From the NCBI GenBank assembly GCA_010909165.1, contig MU008198.1:124001-188000 (forward strand): a stretch of 64,000 nt of DNA. Direction: 5' to 3'. Made by a program: the position numbers and the translations under genes. Origin of the DNA: Anthoceros angustus (Eukaryota; Streptophyta; Anthocerotopsida; Anthocerotales; Anthocerotaceae). The notes under the pieces are model-generated. The model did not search any database and was not told where the DNA came from. It saw only the letters and a program-made list of their open reading frames with translations. Numbering within the stretch: position 1 is the first letter of the stretch; each line of letters begins with the position of its first letter. This document shows, piece after piece, positions 1 to 11,024 of this stretch.

Positions 1-2176
1 CCTGCACCTCCCACACCTAGGGCATGGCTCCTCACCCTTGACTCCTCCGAATGCATGCTCGCACTCATGAGGGAATGGTCCGCCCTCGGCACCTCACGCA
101 GGGCTCGCCACTTGGGTGGGTGGCTTGTCTCGCCGAGCTCCTCCACTCGACCTCCGCGTGTCTCCCACCACTCCTACTTGTGGAGTAATCACTTGCAACA
201 AAGACGAGAAAGTGTCGGCCCTATCTTGTCACCATCTCGTACACTTCCTTGAGGGTGTGTTGCCCTTCGCTTGCACCGCTTGTTGCACCTTCATGCGCAG
301 TGCATATGGCAATGCCTGCAAGTACTTCTCTGCACCACGGTCACTCATGATCTTGGTGTCACGCATAACCGGGTCGATTCTTCGATAAGCCATCTTGTCC
401 GACTTCATCTTGAAGTGTGACCGGAGATCTTCTCATCCGTGCTTGCAGGAAACTCCACCGAAGATGTCAAACATCTCTTCGATGGGATCGTCACTCCTGA
501 CACCGCCCGTCAGACCGGTTCCACGAGCTTGAACGCTACTCACCGGGTCCTCCCAGCCGCCAATCCCTTGTGCTCGATAGCACGCCAATGCTTCATCCCC
601 AAGTACTTGGCATTTGGATGAAGCCGATCGCTCGTGTATCCGGCCTTCAATTCCATCTCCGCACACACCGCACTGCATTTCTCGATGAAGTCCTCCGTGG
701 CAAGGTGCCCGCCCCGTGAACAACTCCATTCGATCCTTGTCTCCTCCCATCTTGACGACTCCAAGAGACAAGTCCTCCTCATTGCCGCTCACCGAGTTGT
801 CCCGGCAGACTAACGTGTCTTGTGTGTTGCCACCATGATCCTTCAAAGATTGTTGATTGTGTCGCTGGGTTCCTCCGCCCTTGGGTACCAAAATCGAGGT
901 GTTCGCACTTCTCCTCTTGGTCGGGACTCAATTCGCCCGATGGACTTGCTGGTTGGTAGCTCCGTCCGGATCGAGTGTGTCCAGCATGCACTCCAGGCGG
1001 TTAGTGGCTAGATCAAACCCTTAATCAAGGTTAACACACCGCTATCTTAGATCGTGATTAGTGAAACCTCTAAGTATCTATGCATGTTAAAATGCATAGA
1101 TACTTAGAGGTTTCACTAATCACGATCTAAGATAGCGGTGTGTTAACCTTGATTAAGGGTTTGATCTAGCCACTAACCGCCTGGAGTGCATGCTGGACAC
1201 ACTCGATCCGGACGGAGCTACCAACCAGCAAGTCCATCGGGCGAATTGAGTCCCGACCAAGAGGAGAAGTGCGAACACCTCGATTTTGGTACCCAAGGGC
1301 GGAGGAACCCAGCGACACAATCAACAATCTTTGAAGGATCATGGTGGCAACACACAAGACACGTTAGTCTGCCGGACAACTCGGTGAGCGGCAATGAGGA
1401 GGACTTGTCTCTTGGAGTCGTCAAGATGGGAGGAGACAAGGATCGAATGGAGTTGTTCACGGGGCGGGCACCTTGCCACGGAGGACTTCATCGAGAAATG
1501 CAGTGCGGTGTGTGCGGAGATGGAATTGAAGGCCGGATACACGAGCGATCGGCTTCATCCAAATGCCAAGTACTTGGGGATGAAGCATTGGCGTGCTATC
1601 GAGCACAAGGGATTGGCGGCTGGGAGGACCCGGTGAGTAGCGTTCAAGCTCGTGGAACCGGTCTGACGGGCGGTGTCAGGAGTGACGATCCCATCGAAGA
1701 GATGTTTGACATCTTCGGTGGAGTTTCCTGCAAGCACGGATGAGAAGATCTCCGGTCACACTTCAAGATGAAGTCGGACAAGATGGCTTATCGAAGAATC
1801 GACCCGGTTATGCGTGACACCAAGATCATGAGTGACCGTGGTGCAGAGAAGTACTTGCAGGCATTGCCATATGCACTGCGCATGAAGGTGCAACAAGCGG
1901 TGCAAGCGAAGGGCAACACACCCTCAAGGAAGTGTACGAGATGGTGACAAGATAGGGCCGACACTTTCTCGTCTTTGTTGCAAGTGATTACTCCACAAGT
2001 AGGAGTGGTGGGAGACACGCGGAGGTCGAGTGGAGGAGCTCGGCGAGACAAGCCACCCACCCAAGTGGCGAGCCCTGCGTGAGGTGCCGAGGGCGGACCA
2101 TTCCCCTCATGAGTGCGAGCATGCATTCGGAGGAGTCAAGGGTGAGGAGCCATGCCCTAGGTGTGGGAGGTGCAGG
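1..2176. repeat. Near-perfect palindrome, 6-bp spacer
   Basis: Bases 1-1,085 are the reverse complement of 1,092-2,176. The centre is ATGCAT, spacer GTTAAA, ATGCAT at 1,080-1,097. Mirrored positions sum to 2,176 in the outer part and 2,177 near the centre, so I found only a single one-base slip (an extra C near 810) in about 1.09 kb. The content is the 5' part of the retroelement gag, outward-facing on both arms. The left arm is cut by the window edge, so its true length is unknown. The matching sequence at 31,560-31,665 reads straight through this point into different DNA, so the fold-back is specific to this place. Confidence 0.93.
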
Positions 2177-2815
2177 CACAATGAAGCGGCATGTTGGGAG
2201 AAGCATCCGGAATTGCGGCCTACGGGTTGTCGAGCAACCCCGGCCAATGCATCCGTCAACCTCATCCACAAAATCGGAGCAAAGGCGCGTGGAGGAGGCA
2301 CGAGTCCCGTGGACAAAAGAAAGCGGGAAGCATCAAAGAAGGCGATGGGCGGCTCGTGGCACGCCTTGCAAAGCTGGAGAAGTTGGTGCGGAAGGCGAAG
2401 ATCAAGGAGAGCGGTTCATCATCGAGGGCGAAGAAGATGAGCACAAGCTTGGATACATGGCGGTGACCAGATCCAAGGGCAGGAAGAAACCTCCGCTACG
2501 AGAAGATAGCTCGAGGAAGGAAGAGGATGTCTTGACACTGGAAGACACGGAAGGAAGCTTGGGATCCTCTTCCAGAACCTATGCCAAGATGCCAAAGTCG
2601 TTTGAGCCATTGCCAGGAACAGCGTGGGAGCAACATCAAAGTCCAGTAGTGGCGATGTGGAGAAACCCATGCACAGATTCGGAGACGATGGCACAAAAGC
2701 TTGGAGATGCCATGTTTGACCTACAAGACATGGGGTTGAGCGTGAAGGAAGTCGGGGGTTTGACTCGGCGGATGTTGACAACCCTTGAAGGAAGCAAGTG
2801 TCGATGTGCCTGACG
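1186..2815 (+). pseudogene. Retroelement gag with CCHC zinc knuckle, left-arm copy
   Basis: This is the nucleocapsid/capsid region of a Ty3/gypsy-type LTR element, broken by several frameshifts. A clear zinc knuckle lies at 2,153-2,194 (CPRCGRCRHNEAAC, spacing CX2CX4HX4C), the signature of retroelement nucleocapsid. Upstream pieces read in changing frames, including a capsid-like stretch around 1,770-1,980 and a Lys/Glu-rich region at 2,280-2,460 after the knuckle. The start near 1,186 follows the palindrome centre by about 100 bases. Gag would package element RNA in cytoplasmic particles. The same order is seen on the minus strand at 29,860-31,545. It is not functional as read here. Confidence 0.8.
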
Positions 2816-2879
2816 GTGGCAATGATGTCATTCGACCTCGAACCAAGCATCTCGTGGAAGCGGAATCTTTGCAGTGGGA

Positions 2880-3320
2880 GTGGCTTTGGTCAACAATCGG
2901 GAGGCACATTGAAATCAATGGATTCGCACCAAGGAGGTGTTGATTGACAGCACGGTGATCGTTGGAAGAAGAGTGAAGGAAGCGTTGGGTCTCCACCAAG
3001 AAAGGTTGAAGGAAACCAAGTGGAAGATCCGGGCATGGGACCGGAGCATGTGTTGGGGTGACAAGGTACAAGCTGAAGGTTTCATTCAAACCAAGAGCAG
3101 ACTTCACCTTTGTCGAGGTACTTGGGTCACGACACTTTTGATGTCTTCTTTGGGAGCGGACGCTTTGTACAAACACAGAGTCATGGTGGATTTGTGGACG
3201 GAGCAGTCTACTATCGACGGTGGAGAAAGGAGCAAAACCGATGAGATTGCCCGCATCCCTCTCTGCATGGCAAGGATCATGAGAACCTCATTGCCAGTCT
3301 ACCCGGTGTTTGGCGTGTAG
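2880..3320 (+). pseudogene. Retroelement aspartic protease, left-arm copy
   Basis: A retropepsin-like domain would cleave the Gag-Pol polyprotein. The active-site neighbourhood reads LID then TVIVGRRVKEALGL at 2,937-3,000. In this copy the Asp-Thr-Gly triplet is damaged by a short deletion, while the right-arm copy keeps Asp-Thr-Gly at 29,778-29,786. A second conserved block, LGADALYKHRVMVDLW, lies near 3,150-3,210. The position directly after gag and before the methyltransferase gives the order gag-PR-MTase. Family assignment rests on the active-site motif plus position. Confidence 0.7.
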
Positions 3321-3559
3321 TGAAGGACACGCCATACGTGCTTGAACCTCTTGGCGTGTGTCTAACAACCATGGCCCGACGATGGAGGATTTCGAGGAGG
3401 AGGAAACAAGCTAGGGTTGCAACCACCCTCGGAGGAGGTTCTTCAAGTCACTCGGGAGCTGGTGGCTGCAATGAGCCGTGCAAAAGGCTGTGGAGGATGG
3501 TGCAAGAGGACCGGTCCTATGAGGAGCTCTAAGTTCTTGCCTAGGGTTGAGCTTTGTGA

Positions 3560-4535
3560 CCTAAACACCGGTCATCACATGGCGACCTCGGGAACGGCAT
3601 AGTGCTCGTGGAACTCTTTGGAGGCATCGGCACGGCTTGGGCGGTGCTAAAGTGTGGCATCAAAGTGCGAAGATCGTGCATTGTGACCCGGATCCAAAAG
3701 CAAGGATTGTGTCACGCGAGCGCGTAAGAGACTTGATGGGGAGTACCTAACCTCGGCGTGGGAGTCGGTGAAGGGTTACCGGAAGGCGCTGCCGATGGAT
3801 GTTCGCATGATAGGGTTGTCCCATTTGAGTTGTCTTGGGCAACCGTGGACCTTGTCATCGCAGTTGGGAGTGTCAAGGACTATCCTCTGCAGCAAGGGTC
3901 AAGGTCTGAAGGATCCCACGAGCATTGTTCTATGACTGATGAGGATCTTGCGCTTGATCCAGAAAGGGCAAGAAAGGCCTTGTGGATACATGTTGGAGAA
4001 TGTGCCATGCATGAGCGTGAAGAAGCAAGTTCGGGAGGACTTTGCCACGATCCGAGTGTTGGGTCGAGCTTCTATTGGATGCGCTCAATTTGGTTCGAGG
4101 GCTCATAGGTTGAGGTCCATGTGGACTAACCTTGCTCCTTGGAACATTTGAAGTGTCTTGGTCGTTCACCAAGCGACCTAATCATGTTGTCAAGGATGTG
4201 CTAGCATCGGGAAGGCATGCCCAACAAGTCATCAAAGGCCCGACAAGCTGCCGCACTTCCTGTGAACACGCTGGACACCCCATGGCGGCTTGGCCAACCT
4301 TTGTGTCTAAGTCCAAGTCTTACGCCTTGGGAACCATGGCCCCGTTGTGGGAGACATGGCGAGGCCTTGGGAGCCAACAGCCCACGAGAGGAGTTGGCCA
4401 TGGGGATTTGATGAGCCACGAGACACCAGGAGTGGCCAGGAAGGAGCGGTGTCGATTGCTTGGGCAAGCATTTGACGTGAACATGATGACTGGTTGTTTA
4501 GCTGGGTCGCTTACCAACGAAACCAAGAAGGCGGG
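3560..4535 (+). pseudogene. Retroelement-encoded cytosine-C5 DNA methyltransferase, left-arm copy
   Basis: Pieces of a C5 DNA methyltransferase, which transfers methyl from S-adenosylmethionine to cytosine C5, read here in shifting frames. Visible motifs in order: I (VELFGGIGTA, about 3,606-3,635), IV (WECQGLSSA, about 3,875-3,900, in a shifted frame), VI (ENVP, about 3,994), VIII (GSRAHRLRSMWTN, about 4,092-4,130), X (RLLGQAFDVNMMT, about 4,452-4,490). The order is canonical, not circularly permuted as in plant DRM enzymes. The loop after motif IV resembles DNMT3/DRM and bacterial enzymes (AGKGQGL, then an LFYD block). It lies between protease and RT. Indels make this copy inactive. Confidence 0.82.
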
Positions 4536-4639
4536 GTTGAAGCGGCGGGTTCGGTGGGTGAAGGACATTCCTCGCATCTCAGGAGAAGGCGAGTTTGGAG
4601 GGCAAGGAGGCGAGCACGTGGAAGCGTGCAAGCCATCGA

Positions 4640-4930
4640 GCCACGCCACATGAGTGGTTAAGCGTCGAGTTGAAGAGCAATCAGCAGCGTCGGCTAAAGG
4701 AGTTGTTGGAGGCATCGCGACATGTGTTTGCTTTCACGCTTGCGGAGATGGGAAGTACACCAAAGGGAAGTTCCACATAGAACTAATCAAGAATGAACCG
4801 GTGTTGCGGGGAGGCAGCTCGATAAGGCAAGAAGAAAATGGCAGCAGCCGTGGGGAGAGTAGTCCACATGTGCCCATAAGGATCAAGACAAGCCTCCACT
4901 CATGGACAAGGTTCATAACCTCGGCGACAT
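4640..4930 (+). pseudogene. Truncated reverse transcriptase N-terminus, left-arm copy
   Basis: The start of a Ty3/gypsy reverse transcriptase is recognisable by LKELLEASRHVFAFTLAEMG and the following FHIELI, which correspond to the linker preceding RT. Homology stops about 60 residues later. None of the RT catalytic blocks (no F/YxDD), RNase H or integrase follow; within about 200 bases the sequence reaches the polypurine-like run and the LTR region. The same truncation is present at 27,783-28,060 and 43,822-44,045, so it predates those copies. A frameshift is also present here. Confidence 0.72.
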
Positions 4931-5025
4931 TCCAGAGATTGGTTTTGTGCACAATGAGGTGCGTCGTGTGTAGTCCTACTAATGATAATGTTTTGACTTA
5001 GAGTCTCACATTATCGAGGGGATTG

Positions 5026-5790
5026 GTTGCACCTATATATCTGCGTATTAGATTTGTTTGCTTGGTTGTTGGTCGAAGTGCTTATACATGAATTCAAGTG
5101 CTTACCTGCGGCTCATCTTAGTGTGATACTAATCCACTTGGGTTTAGTGTTTGATTAGCATTAATTAATCTAATTACTTATCTTTAAGTAAGTAGTGTTA
5201 ATTAATCTAAAGTGCTTATTAATTAAGCATTGATTAGTGTTAATTAATCTAATGTGCTTATGTTAATTAAGCATTGATTAGTGTTAATTAAACATGGTTA
5301 GCAATAGCTAAGTGGATAAGCTCAAGTAATATGCTTTGGCATATTCCTTGCATATTATAGTGTATTCTTAGGATACAATAGCTAAGTGGATAAGCTCAAG
5401 TAATATGCTTTGGCATTCCTTGCATATTATAGTGTATTCTTGGGATATTTTACGGCATCTTTGATGCGATAGGATATCTTAGGAATATGCCGATGCCGGT
5501 CTAGTATATATAGACCCTTCCATTGAGAAGCAATTTCGGATCAGCATGTAGATATCTGTCTGAGCGTTGTGAGGGAGGCCAAAACATGACTCAGGAGGCG
5601 ATGTGAGGAATTTGCGTGTTGTTCTCGTGGGAGAGTGTGTTTGTGCGCGATGCGAGCTACTCCCTCTGTTGTTTAAGGCCACTAACCATATGTTTGCACC
5701 TATATACAACGTATTAGATTTGTTGCTTGGTTGTTGGTGGGAAGTGCTTATGTACGAACCAAGTGCTTACCTCGCGACACACCTTTAGGA
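5026..5790 (+). mobile_element. 3' LTR region of the left-arm retroelement
   Basis: A polypurine-like run (GAGGGGATT, 5,015-5,024) precedes this block. The LTR core starts near TGTGATACTAATC at 5,122 and runs to about 5,675. It contains AT-rich TTAATTAA-type repeats, a 68-base direct repeat (GCTAAGTGGATAAGCTCAAG at about 5,308 and 5,380) and a TATA box at 5,505-5,512. Roughly 100-base direct repeats flank the core on both sides (5,026-5,120 and 5,694-5,790). Exact edges are uncertain. Homologous blocks lie at 27,010-27,660, 33,912-34,460 and 44,225-44,994. Confidence 0.75.
5505..5512 (+). promoter_or_regulatory. LTR TATA box
   Basis: TATATATA inside the LTR, conserved with the same flanks (GTCTAG before, GACCCTTCCATTGAG after) in the three other LTR copies of the window. 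The position suits the U3 promoter that starts retroelement transcription at the U3/R border. Here the downstream hairpin seen in two other copies is degraded. Confidence 0.6.
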
Positions 5791-6920
5791 ATGCGCCGAA
5801 CACAATGAATTAGAAAGGTTAAAATCACAGGGTCGAGGATGTGAGCAAATTCGCCTCTCCCTCACATGGGCTCTTTCAAAGATCACCGCCTCAATCGATT
5901 CGCTGAGAGTACCCTTTAACCACCCGTCACGAAGAAAAGTTAATTGCGGCCGGTGCACTATGCCGATCCAACTCCGAGCTTCCTCGCGGCGAAAACACAA
6001 AATCCACTTGGCTAATCCCACCAAAGTATTAATTTGCAGTTTCCATTAGTCACCCATCCATCGCTCACACTCCTCACTCCTGTGCTTCCATGAGCTAGAA
6101 ATTACTGCATTGCCTCCTCGTGGTCTTCTTTCTCAGGGTCCAATTACCGAAGCTTCCATCCTCCCACAGTGCCTCGCCCATACACCTCTCTCGAGAAAGA
6201 GTCCCAAATCCTGCCATGACCTCTTCCTCGCCTCCCTCTTGCAACTTGCAGTGGTTCTCAATTCTTGCCGCGCATCGCACCAATCTTTGCCGTACATCGT
6301 CAACACCATTTCATTCCGTACAAGTTCCGGACCCGACCCCGCACTCTCAGCGTCGCCCGCTTCACCTGCCTGGCCCACGCCGCCCACCGCATTTCGCTGG
6401 AAATTTTACCGCAGAGTCAGCGCCATCTCTCTTCTCCTTGTTTCTTCAGAAAGAACCCAACACTCCACGCAACGCCGGTCGTGGTACAACACCACCGCTG
6501 CCTCGGGCCCACTGTCATAGCGGCTGGCGCCTGCTTCGGCCATGCCTCTTTCCTCCTCCTCGCTACTTGTCACCGGGTTGAACCTTCTTTCCGCCACCGC
6601 CGCTCGATCGACGCTGGCCCAGCCAGCGCGGGTCAGGCCTTGCAGCCAGCTGACAGGCTCCGCCAAAGCGCCACAGACGCGGTTGCATCGCGCGCCCGGC
6701 AAATTTTGCTGCAGCCCGCCTGACGCCACTGGCCTGAATTTCGCAACCGTGCTGGGCGGTCTTGGGTCTCCAGCCTCGCCAGGTCTCTGACTGCGCTCGC
6801 AACATGGCCAGCCTCAGCCAGGCTAGGGTTATAAACTCCCACAGTGTCGTCCAGACGCCCCTGCTTCTACCATCAAGCAAGTGAATCGGGCTGGCTACCT
6901 CCCGGCAGGCTTTGATCACA
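5785..6920 (-). pseudogene. Unrecognised decayed coding remnant, mirrored at 26,000-26,900
   Basis: Next to the LTR, minus-strand reading frames (5,785-6,024 and 6,095-6,387) have counterparts in the right arm around 26,390-26,900. Conserved words include GLAKWILCF and IEAVIFERA in the first and a Leu-Gln-Glu rich helix in the second. I do not recognise a family. Frames are interrupted in both arms, so these are probably transposon or gene relics. Bases 6,390-6,920 hold only shadow frames. Confidence 0.3.
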
Positions 6921-7970
6921 CCACCGTATGTGGTGGGTAGGCACCACTAACATATATGTACACTTTTCTTATTTCTAAAATCACCAAAACCTGCTGATTT
7001 CTATCTCCGACTCCTACCTATCCGGTCCGAAAACCTAAGGTTCAAAAAAAAACTAAATTATTATCCCAAGGCCAAGGACCATTCTCGTGAGTGTTAACTA
7101 CCCAAAGGATTCTCAAAGCACTTTGCTAATACAAAGCACTCAAAACAAAAAAATACTGCTCATCCCGACACTCGTAGAGGGGTTACAGAGCATGTGGTCT
7201 CCACAAGGTACCCAGGTGGTGACATGGACTAACAGAGGCTGCCAGTCAAGAATGCAGATGGCGCTGGAAGGGGGGCTTGGGGAGGTGAAGGAGGCCGAGG
7301 GAGGCGAGGGACAACGGGACTTTGAATGGGGGAAAAGCGGCGACGGCTTAATGCGAGCGGGGAAGTGGAGGACGGGCGAGCGCAGCCTTGAGGAAGCATG
7401 CAGGAGGGAGGCGCCGGAGGCAGGGTAACTGCAGTGACAAGTGGTGGACGATATGGTGCCCAGCGACACCACGATTGCCTAGGGGTTGCTGCCATGTAGT
7501 CGCATGCCACAGGATCGGGGTCAATGAGGCAGGCAACGAGGGTCAGTGTCGGGGTGGGCAAGCAGCAAGCAAATAATGGAAAAAAAGGTGGGAGGTGTTC
7601 CCGAGGACCGCCAGGCAGATTTCATGTATGGGGAGGGTGGAGGTCAGTTGGGATCGGGGATGGCAGAGTGGACGATCACTGATAGAAAAGTGGTGAACAA
7701 GGTGTGTGGAGGCAGAGCCTGGGTGGTGGAGCACTCTGGAGGGAAGCAAATGGCCCAGAACTGGGTTACCACGAGAAGAAACACACTTGTGTGTACTATG
7801 GGATGTACCAAAAATGCTGGGATGTGGAGTGCCAACCGGCGTCCGTATTTTCCATAAGCTTTGTTTTGCCTTTTTTTGAGTCAGCATCAAGTAAGAGGGA
7901 TAGGGAGGGAGTTGTGGCCAATAAGGCCATTTCGGCGCTGGATCAGACTCTACAAGCAGCAATCCCTAGA
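6920..7970. other. No recognisable gene
   Basis: Mixed-composition DNA mirrored at about 25,080-26,000. It contains short G-rich open stretches on the plus strand and a poly-A run near 7,580, but no motif I recognise and no frame that is conserved between the two arms over any length. Confidence 0.5.
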
Positions 7971-8275
7971 CCGGTCCGCTGGAGGGCGGGTGGTCCGTCC
8001 GGGCGAGGTCCGACGGCGGGTGGTCAGGCGGTCCGGCGGCGAGGTCAGGATGGAGTGGTCAAATCCGTCGAGGCGAGGTCACAGGTCTCGCGGGTGGTAC
8101 GTCTCGGGCGAGGTCCAATGGACCCGGGTGGTCTGTCTGCGGGCTGTCCGTCGGCCAGTGGTCAAATAGCTCCGGCGAGGTCCGATCAGGTGATAAAGTC
8201 GGGCGAGTCGGCTCTGAGAGGTCGTCCGGGCGGGCGTCAAACAGTGGTCGTCCGGGCGGTCACGGCTGAGTGAAT
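7970..8275. repeat. GC-rich minisatellite (GGCGAGGTC core)
   Basis: Irregular units of about 25-30 bases built on GGCGAGGTCC and GGGTGGTC recur here. The right-arm mirror lies at about 24,790-25,020, where they read CGGACCTCGCC and GACCACTC. Unit number differs between the arms, as expected for a minisatellite. Long apparent open frames across it are by-products of the repeat. Confidence 0.7.
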
Positions 8276-8689
8276 GCGGCGGGTGGTTTAGCTTGGTGGG
8301 CATCGCACTGGCATGGATCAAGCTCTTGTTTGGCGGGGGAAGCGGTTGGTGCAAGAAGTCGTAGGGCGCATGATGAGCTACGTCCGTGGTTACCCGCGAC
8401 CGTGGTTAGGTACATACACTAGCGAGGTTGGTTATATACATACATAGGCCGTAGTTAGAAGTTAGGGTAATGGGGTATATAGGAAACTGGCGTCCAAGGC
8501 AGTGAGACTATCCAGGTACCATCTTCGGCCTACCCGTGTGCTCTTGCCTTGGGTGCTCGAGGAGGCGGAGTGAGTTCTGCGTCACCGTGCGAGGATCAAT
8601 TGGAGTGGTAGGGGATGTGTTTTAGAGCTCACGAGTGACGAGCTCCAGCTTCAACACGCTTGATGCGGGTGCGCACTGGGGCGGACTGA

Positions 8690-9070
8690 GCTCGAGGAGG
8701 TGCTCATGGGTGATTTCTCGGGTGCGAGACTAACCTTGGAGAGTGCCGGCAACGCTTTGTGGGGATGCGGTGCAAGTCGTGCTGCCTTCTCTCGCGTAAG
8801 CAGTATAGGCGGTAGGAGGATTAGGGAGGCGCTTGGGGGCGACTGCTGGGCGGAAGCCATCCTTGGAGGCTGGCAGGAGCGGAGGCATGGGGGATGCGGT
8901 GGTACAAGGGACTACTCCATGAGCGTGAAGCCGGTAGGCGCCCAGGAGGATTAGGAGAGCGCTGGGGCGTGACTCCTGTTGGTGACGGAAAAGTGGGCTA
9001 AGCCATCCTTGGAAATTTCTTGGAGCGGGTGGGCTGTGGGGTTGTAGTGCCAAAAGCTACTTCTCCTTGA
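8690..9070. repeat. Tandem repeat, unit about 105-150 bases
   Basis: The words GCGGAAGCCATCCTTGGAGG (around 8,850-8,872), AAGCCATCCTTGGA and the flanking CTCCTAATCC/GGATTAGGAG blocks repeat two to three times. The right-arm mirror at about 24,085-24,430 has three clear units, each with CAAGGATGGCTTCCGCCC. The bases between 8,275 and 8,690 and between 9,070 and 10,700 show no gene I can support. Confidence 0.6.
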
Positions 9071-10735
9071 GCGTGAAAGCGGTAGGAAGAGCAAAAGCGG
9101 CTTCAGGTATGAATACATCGGTGTTGGTGTTGTGACTACTAGGAATGGATAAGGAGGAAGGGTGGTGTTCTGGCGTGTGTGTTGAGGTGGAGTTGGTAGG
9201 ACGGTTGAGGGCTGAAGGCGCTGAGTCGTGGGCCCGGCAGAAGGGCAGCGTTAAACTGATACTATTCGTAATGCAGGGAGAAAGGCGGGGGTTGTGGGAA
9301 GGTCCAGGTGCGGCTACAGCACTGGAACGAGTTGTGGAGGCCACACACTTAGGGTTGTGGAGCCGGCCAACCTCGATGAAGTGTCCGTTCGATAGGTACG
9401 TTCAGGCTCGGCAGAATAAGCACGAGACCATTCCCTTGGAGCGGACTCCTTCCTACAACGACCACCTTTGGGGATTGTATGCCTTTGGCTGGCCGTCGGC
9501 AAAGAAATCGCGCCCAGGGGACTAGGAGGAGGCCCGGGTGGCGGAGGATGAGTGGATCACCGGCGGCCATGGTGGGCGGGGCAAAAGAGGCGTGAGCGAA
9601 CATGAGGCGGATGTCGGGGGAGAGAATGAAGGAGGACTAAAGAGGGCAACATGTAGTGCGCGAGTTGATATGACAAAGGCAATGCAGAGATGGAGGCAGG
9701 GGCAGGGGCGTGGGGGCGCTGCGAGAGAACATGGACGCGGCCGAGGAGGAGGCATGTCTTTGAAGAGGACGATGTGCCTAATTTCGTGCAGACACATACC
9801 TTGCGGCCTCGGATCTGAGAGCATGGACACACATAGTGGAGCCCGGAGGCAAGCCACATGATAAAGGGTGGAGGCCGAGAAGAGAGGAGGAGGAGGAGTA
9901 GGAGGTGGCAGCGGTGGGCAGAGTGACAAGGGCATGAGGGTACGGCAGTGGAAGGAGGACGGAAGAGGAAAATGTCAATGAAGGGGCGGAAAGAGGAGGA
10001 GATGGAGGGAAGGTAAGGCAAATGGATGACTTCATGGAAACCCAATGTATTTGGATAACTCATGGCCGGCCATGCTGGTTTTGTAATGTGTACAATGTGC
10101 TACGAGGCGAGGAGGAAGCGGAGGAAGTGGCAAAGCTTGCCTCATTAGCAGTGGGAGGGAAGAAGAGTGCGAATCGAGCGGGAGGCGGAAGTTTCACATA
10201 GGTGCATACGATGACGAGTAGGAAGTGCCTTACATGGAGGCTGAAAAGCATAAGCCCGGCGCATACCAAATCTCCTCCATGCACAATCTTGTAGGAAGCT
10301 AACCTCATAGTGATGCGTCACGATAAGGTGATAAATTGGGGACAATATCTTCTTGGCGCCATGGCGGAAGCCGATGGCTATTGTTAATGGCGTGGGAAGG
10401 ACAAACCATAATGACGGCATGCGATAAAGTAGGGGTATAAAGGGCGTCTGTTTACACGTATAGTAAATACAAATGTCGTACCATGAATATGTCTGGACCA
10501 TTGTCTACGTATATGGCAATACAAACTTATTTTATATGAAATTGAATCATGATATAGCACTTAGAATAATATAAATTACATTTATCCTAGTAGACTACAT
10601 CACATATAGTACAAGGATGTATTAATCACAGTATTTATATATGGTCATGATGAAGAGGCTGTGTGGTAACAAGTAAAAGCGTGGTATTTCAAAGGGCAAA
10701 ATAAAAGGGCAATGGTGGATGGGAGGAGGTTCGGT
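9070..10735. other. No recognisable gene
   Basis: Purine-rich on the plus strand up to about 10,150 (mirrored at 22,900-24,080), then AT-richer to 10,735. Long minus-strand open frames here are rich in Pro, Ser and Leu, not conserved between the arms, and are best read as composition effects. Confidence 0.5.
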
Positions 10736-10738
10736 ACC

Positions 10739-11019
10739 AAGCCTCCAAAGTGTTACAAGACCTCTCTTGTAACACTTTAGATGTTACAATCATGTTGCAA
10801 TTTTGAGAGAGGGCGAAACCACCTCACTTCATCTTAACATAATTGCAACACCATTGCAACATTGATTGCAACAACGGCCGTAAGTATGGTTTCAAGCCAA
10901 GCAAAAGTGTAACAAGGGTCCCAAAAAGTATTACATGACCCCAAAATTGCAACATGAGTGTTACATCCGAGGGTCCAAATCTTAACATAGAGAGTGTAAC
11001 ATAGCTCCATTTCTAGTAG
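10739..11019. mobile_element. CACTA (En/Spm) element end with subterminal repeats, left arm
   Basis: The block ends in CTAGTAG at 11,013-11,019, the complement of CTACTAGAAA, a typical CACTA terminus. Inward of it, the words TGTTACA and TTGCAA(C) recur many times in both orientations, the usual subterminal array of this superfamily. A perfect hairpin (AGTGTTACAAGA, CCTC, TCTTGTAACACT) lies at 10,749-10,776. The mirror terminus is at 22,224 and a third, diverged example at 42,355. The first bases of the canonical CACTA string are altered and no target-site duplication could be assigned. Confidence 0.6.
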
Positions 11020-11024
11020 AGCTC

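Noticed and set aside
1186-1743. 185-codon frame as an independent protein
   Set aside because: It is a frameshift-spliced shadow of retroelement gag; the right-arm and tandem copies read different residues in the same place.
7970-8275. Open frames over the GGCGAGGTC minisatellite
   Set aside because: Repeat translation only; the mirror array has a different unit count and frame.
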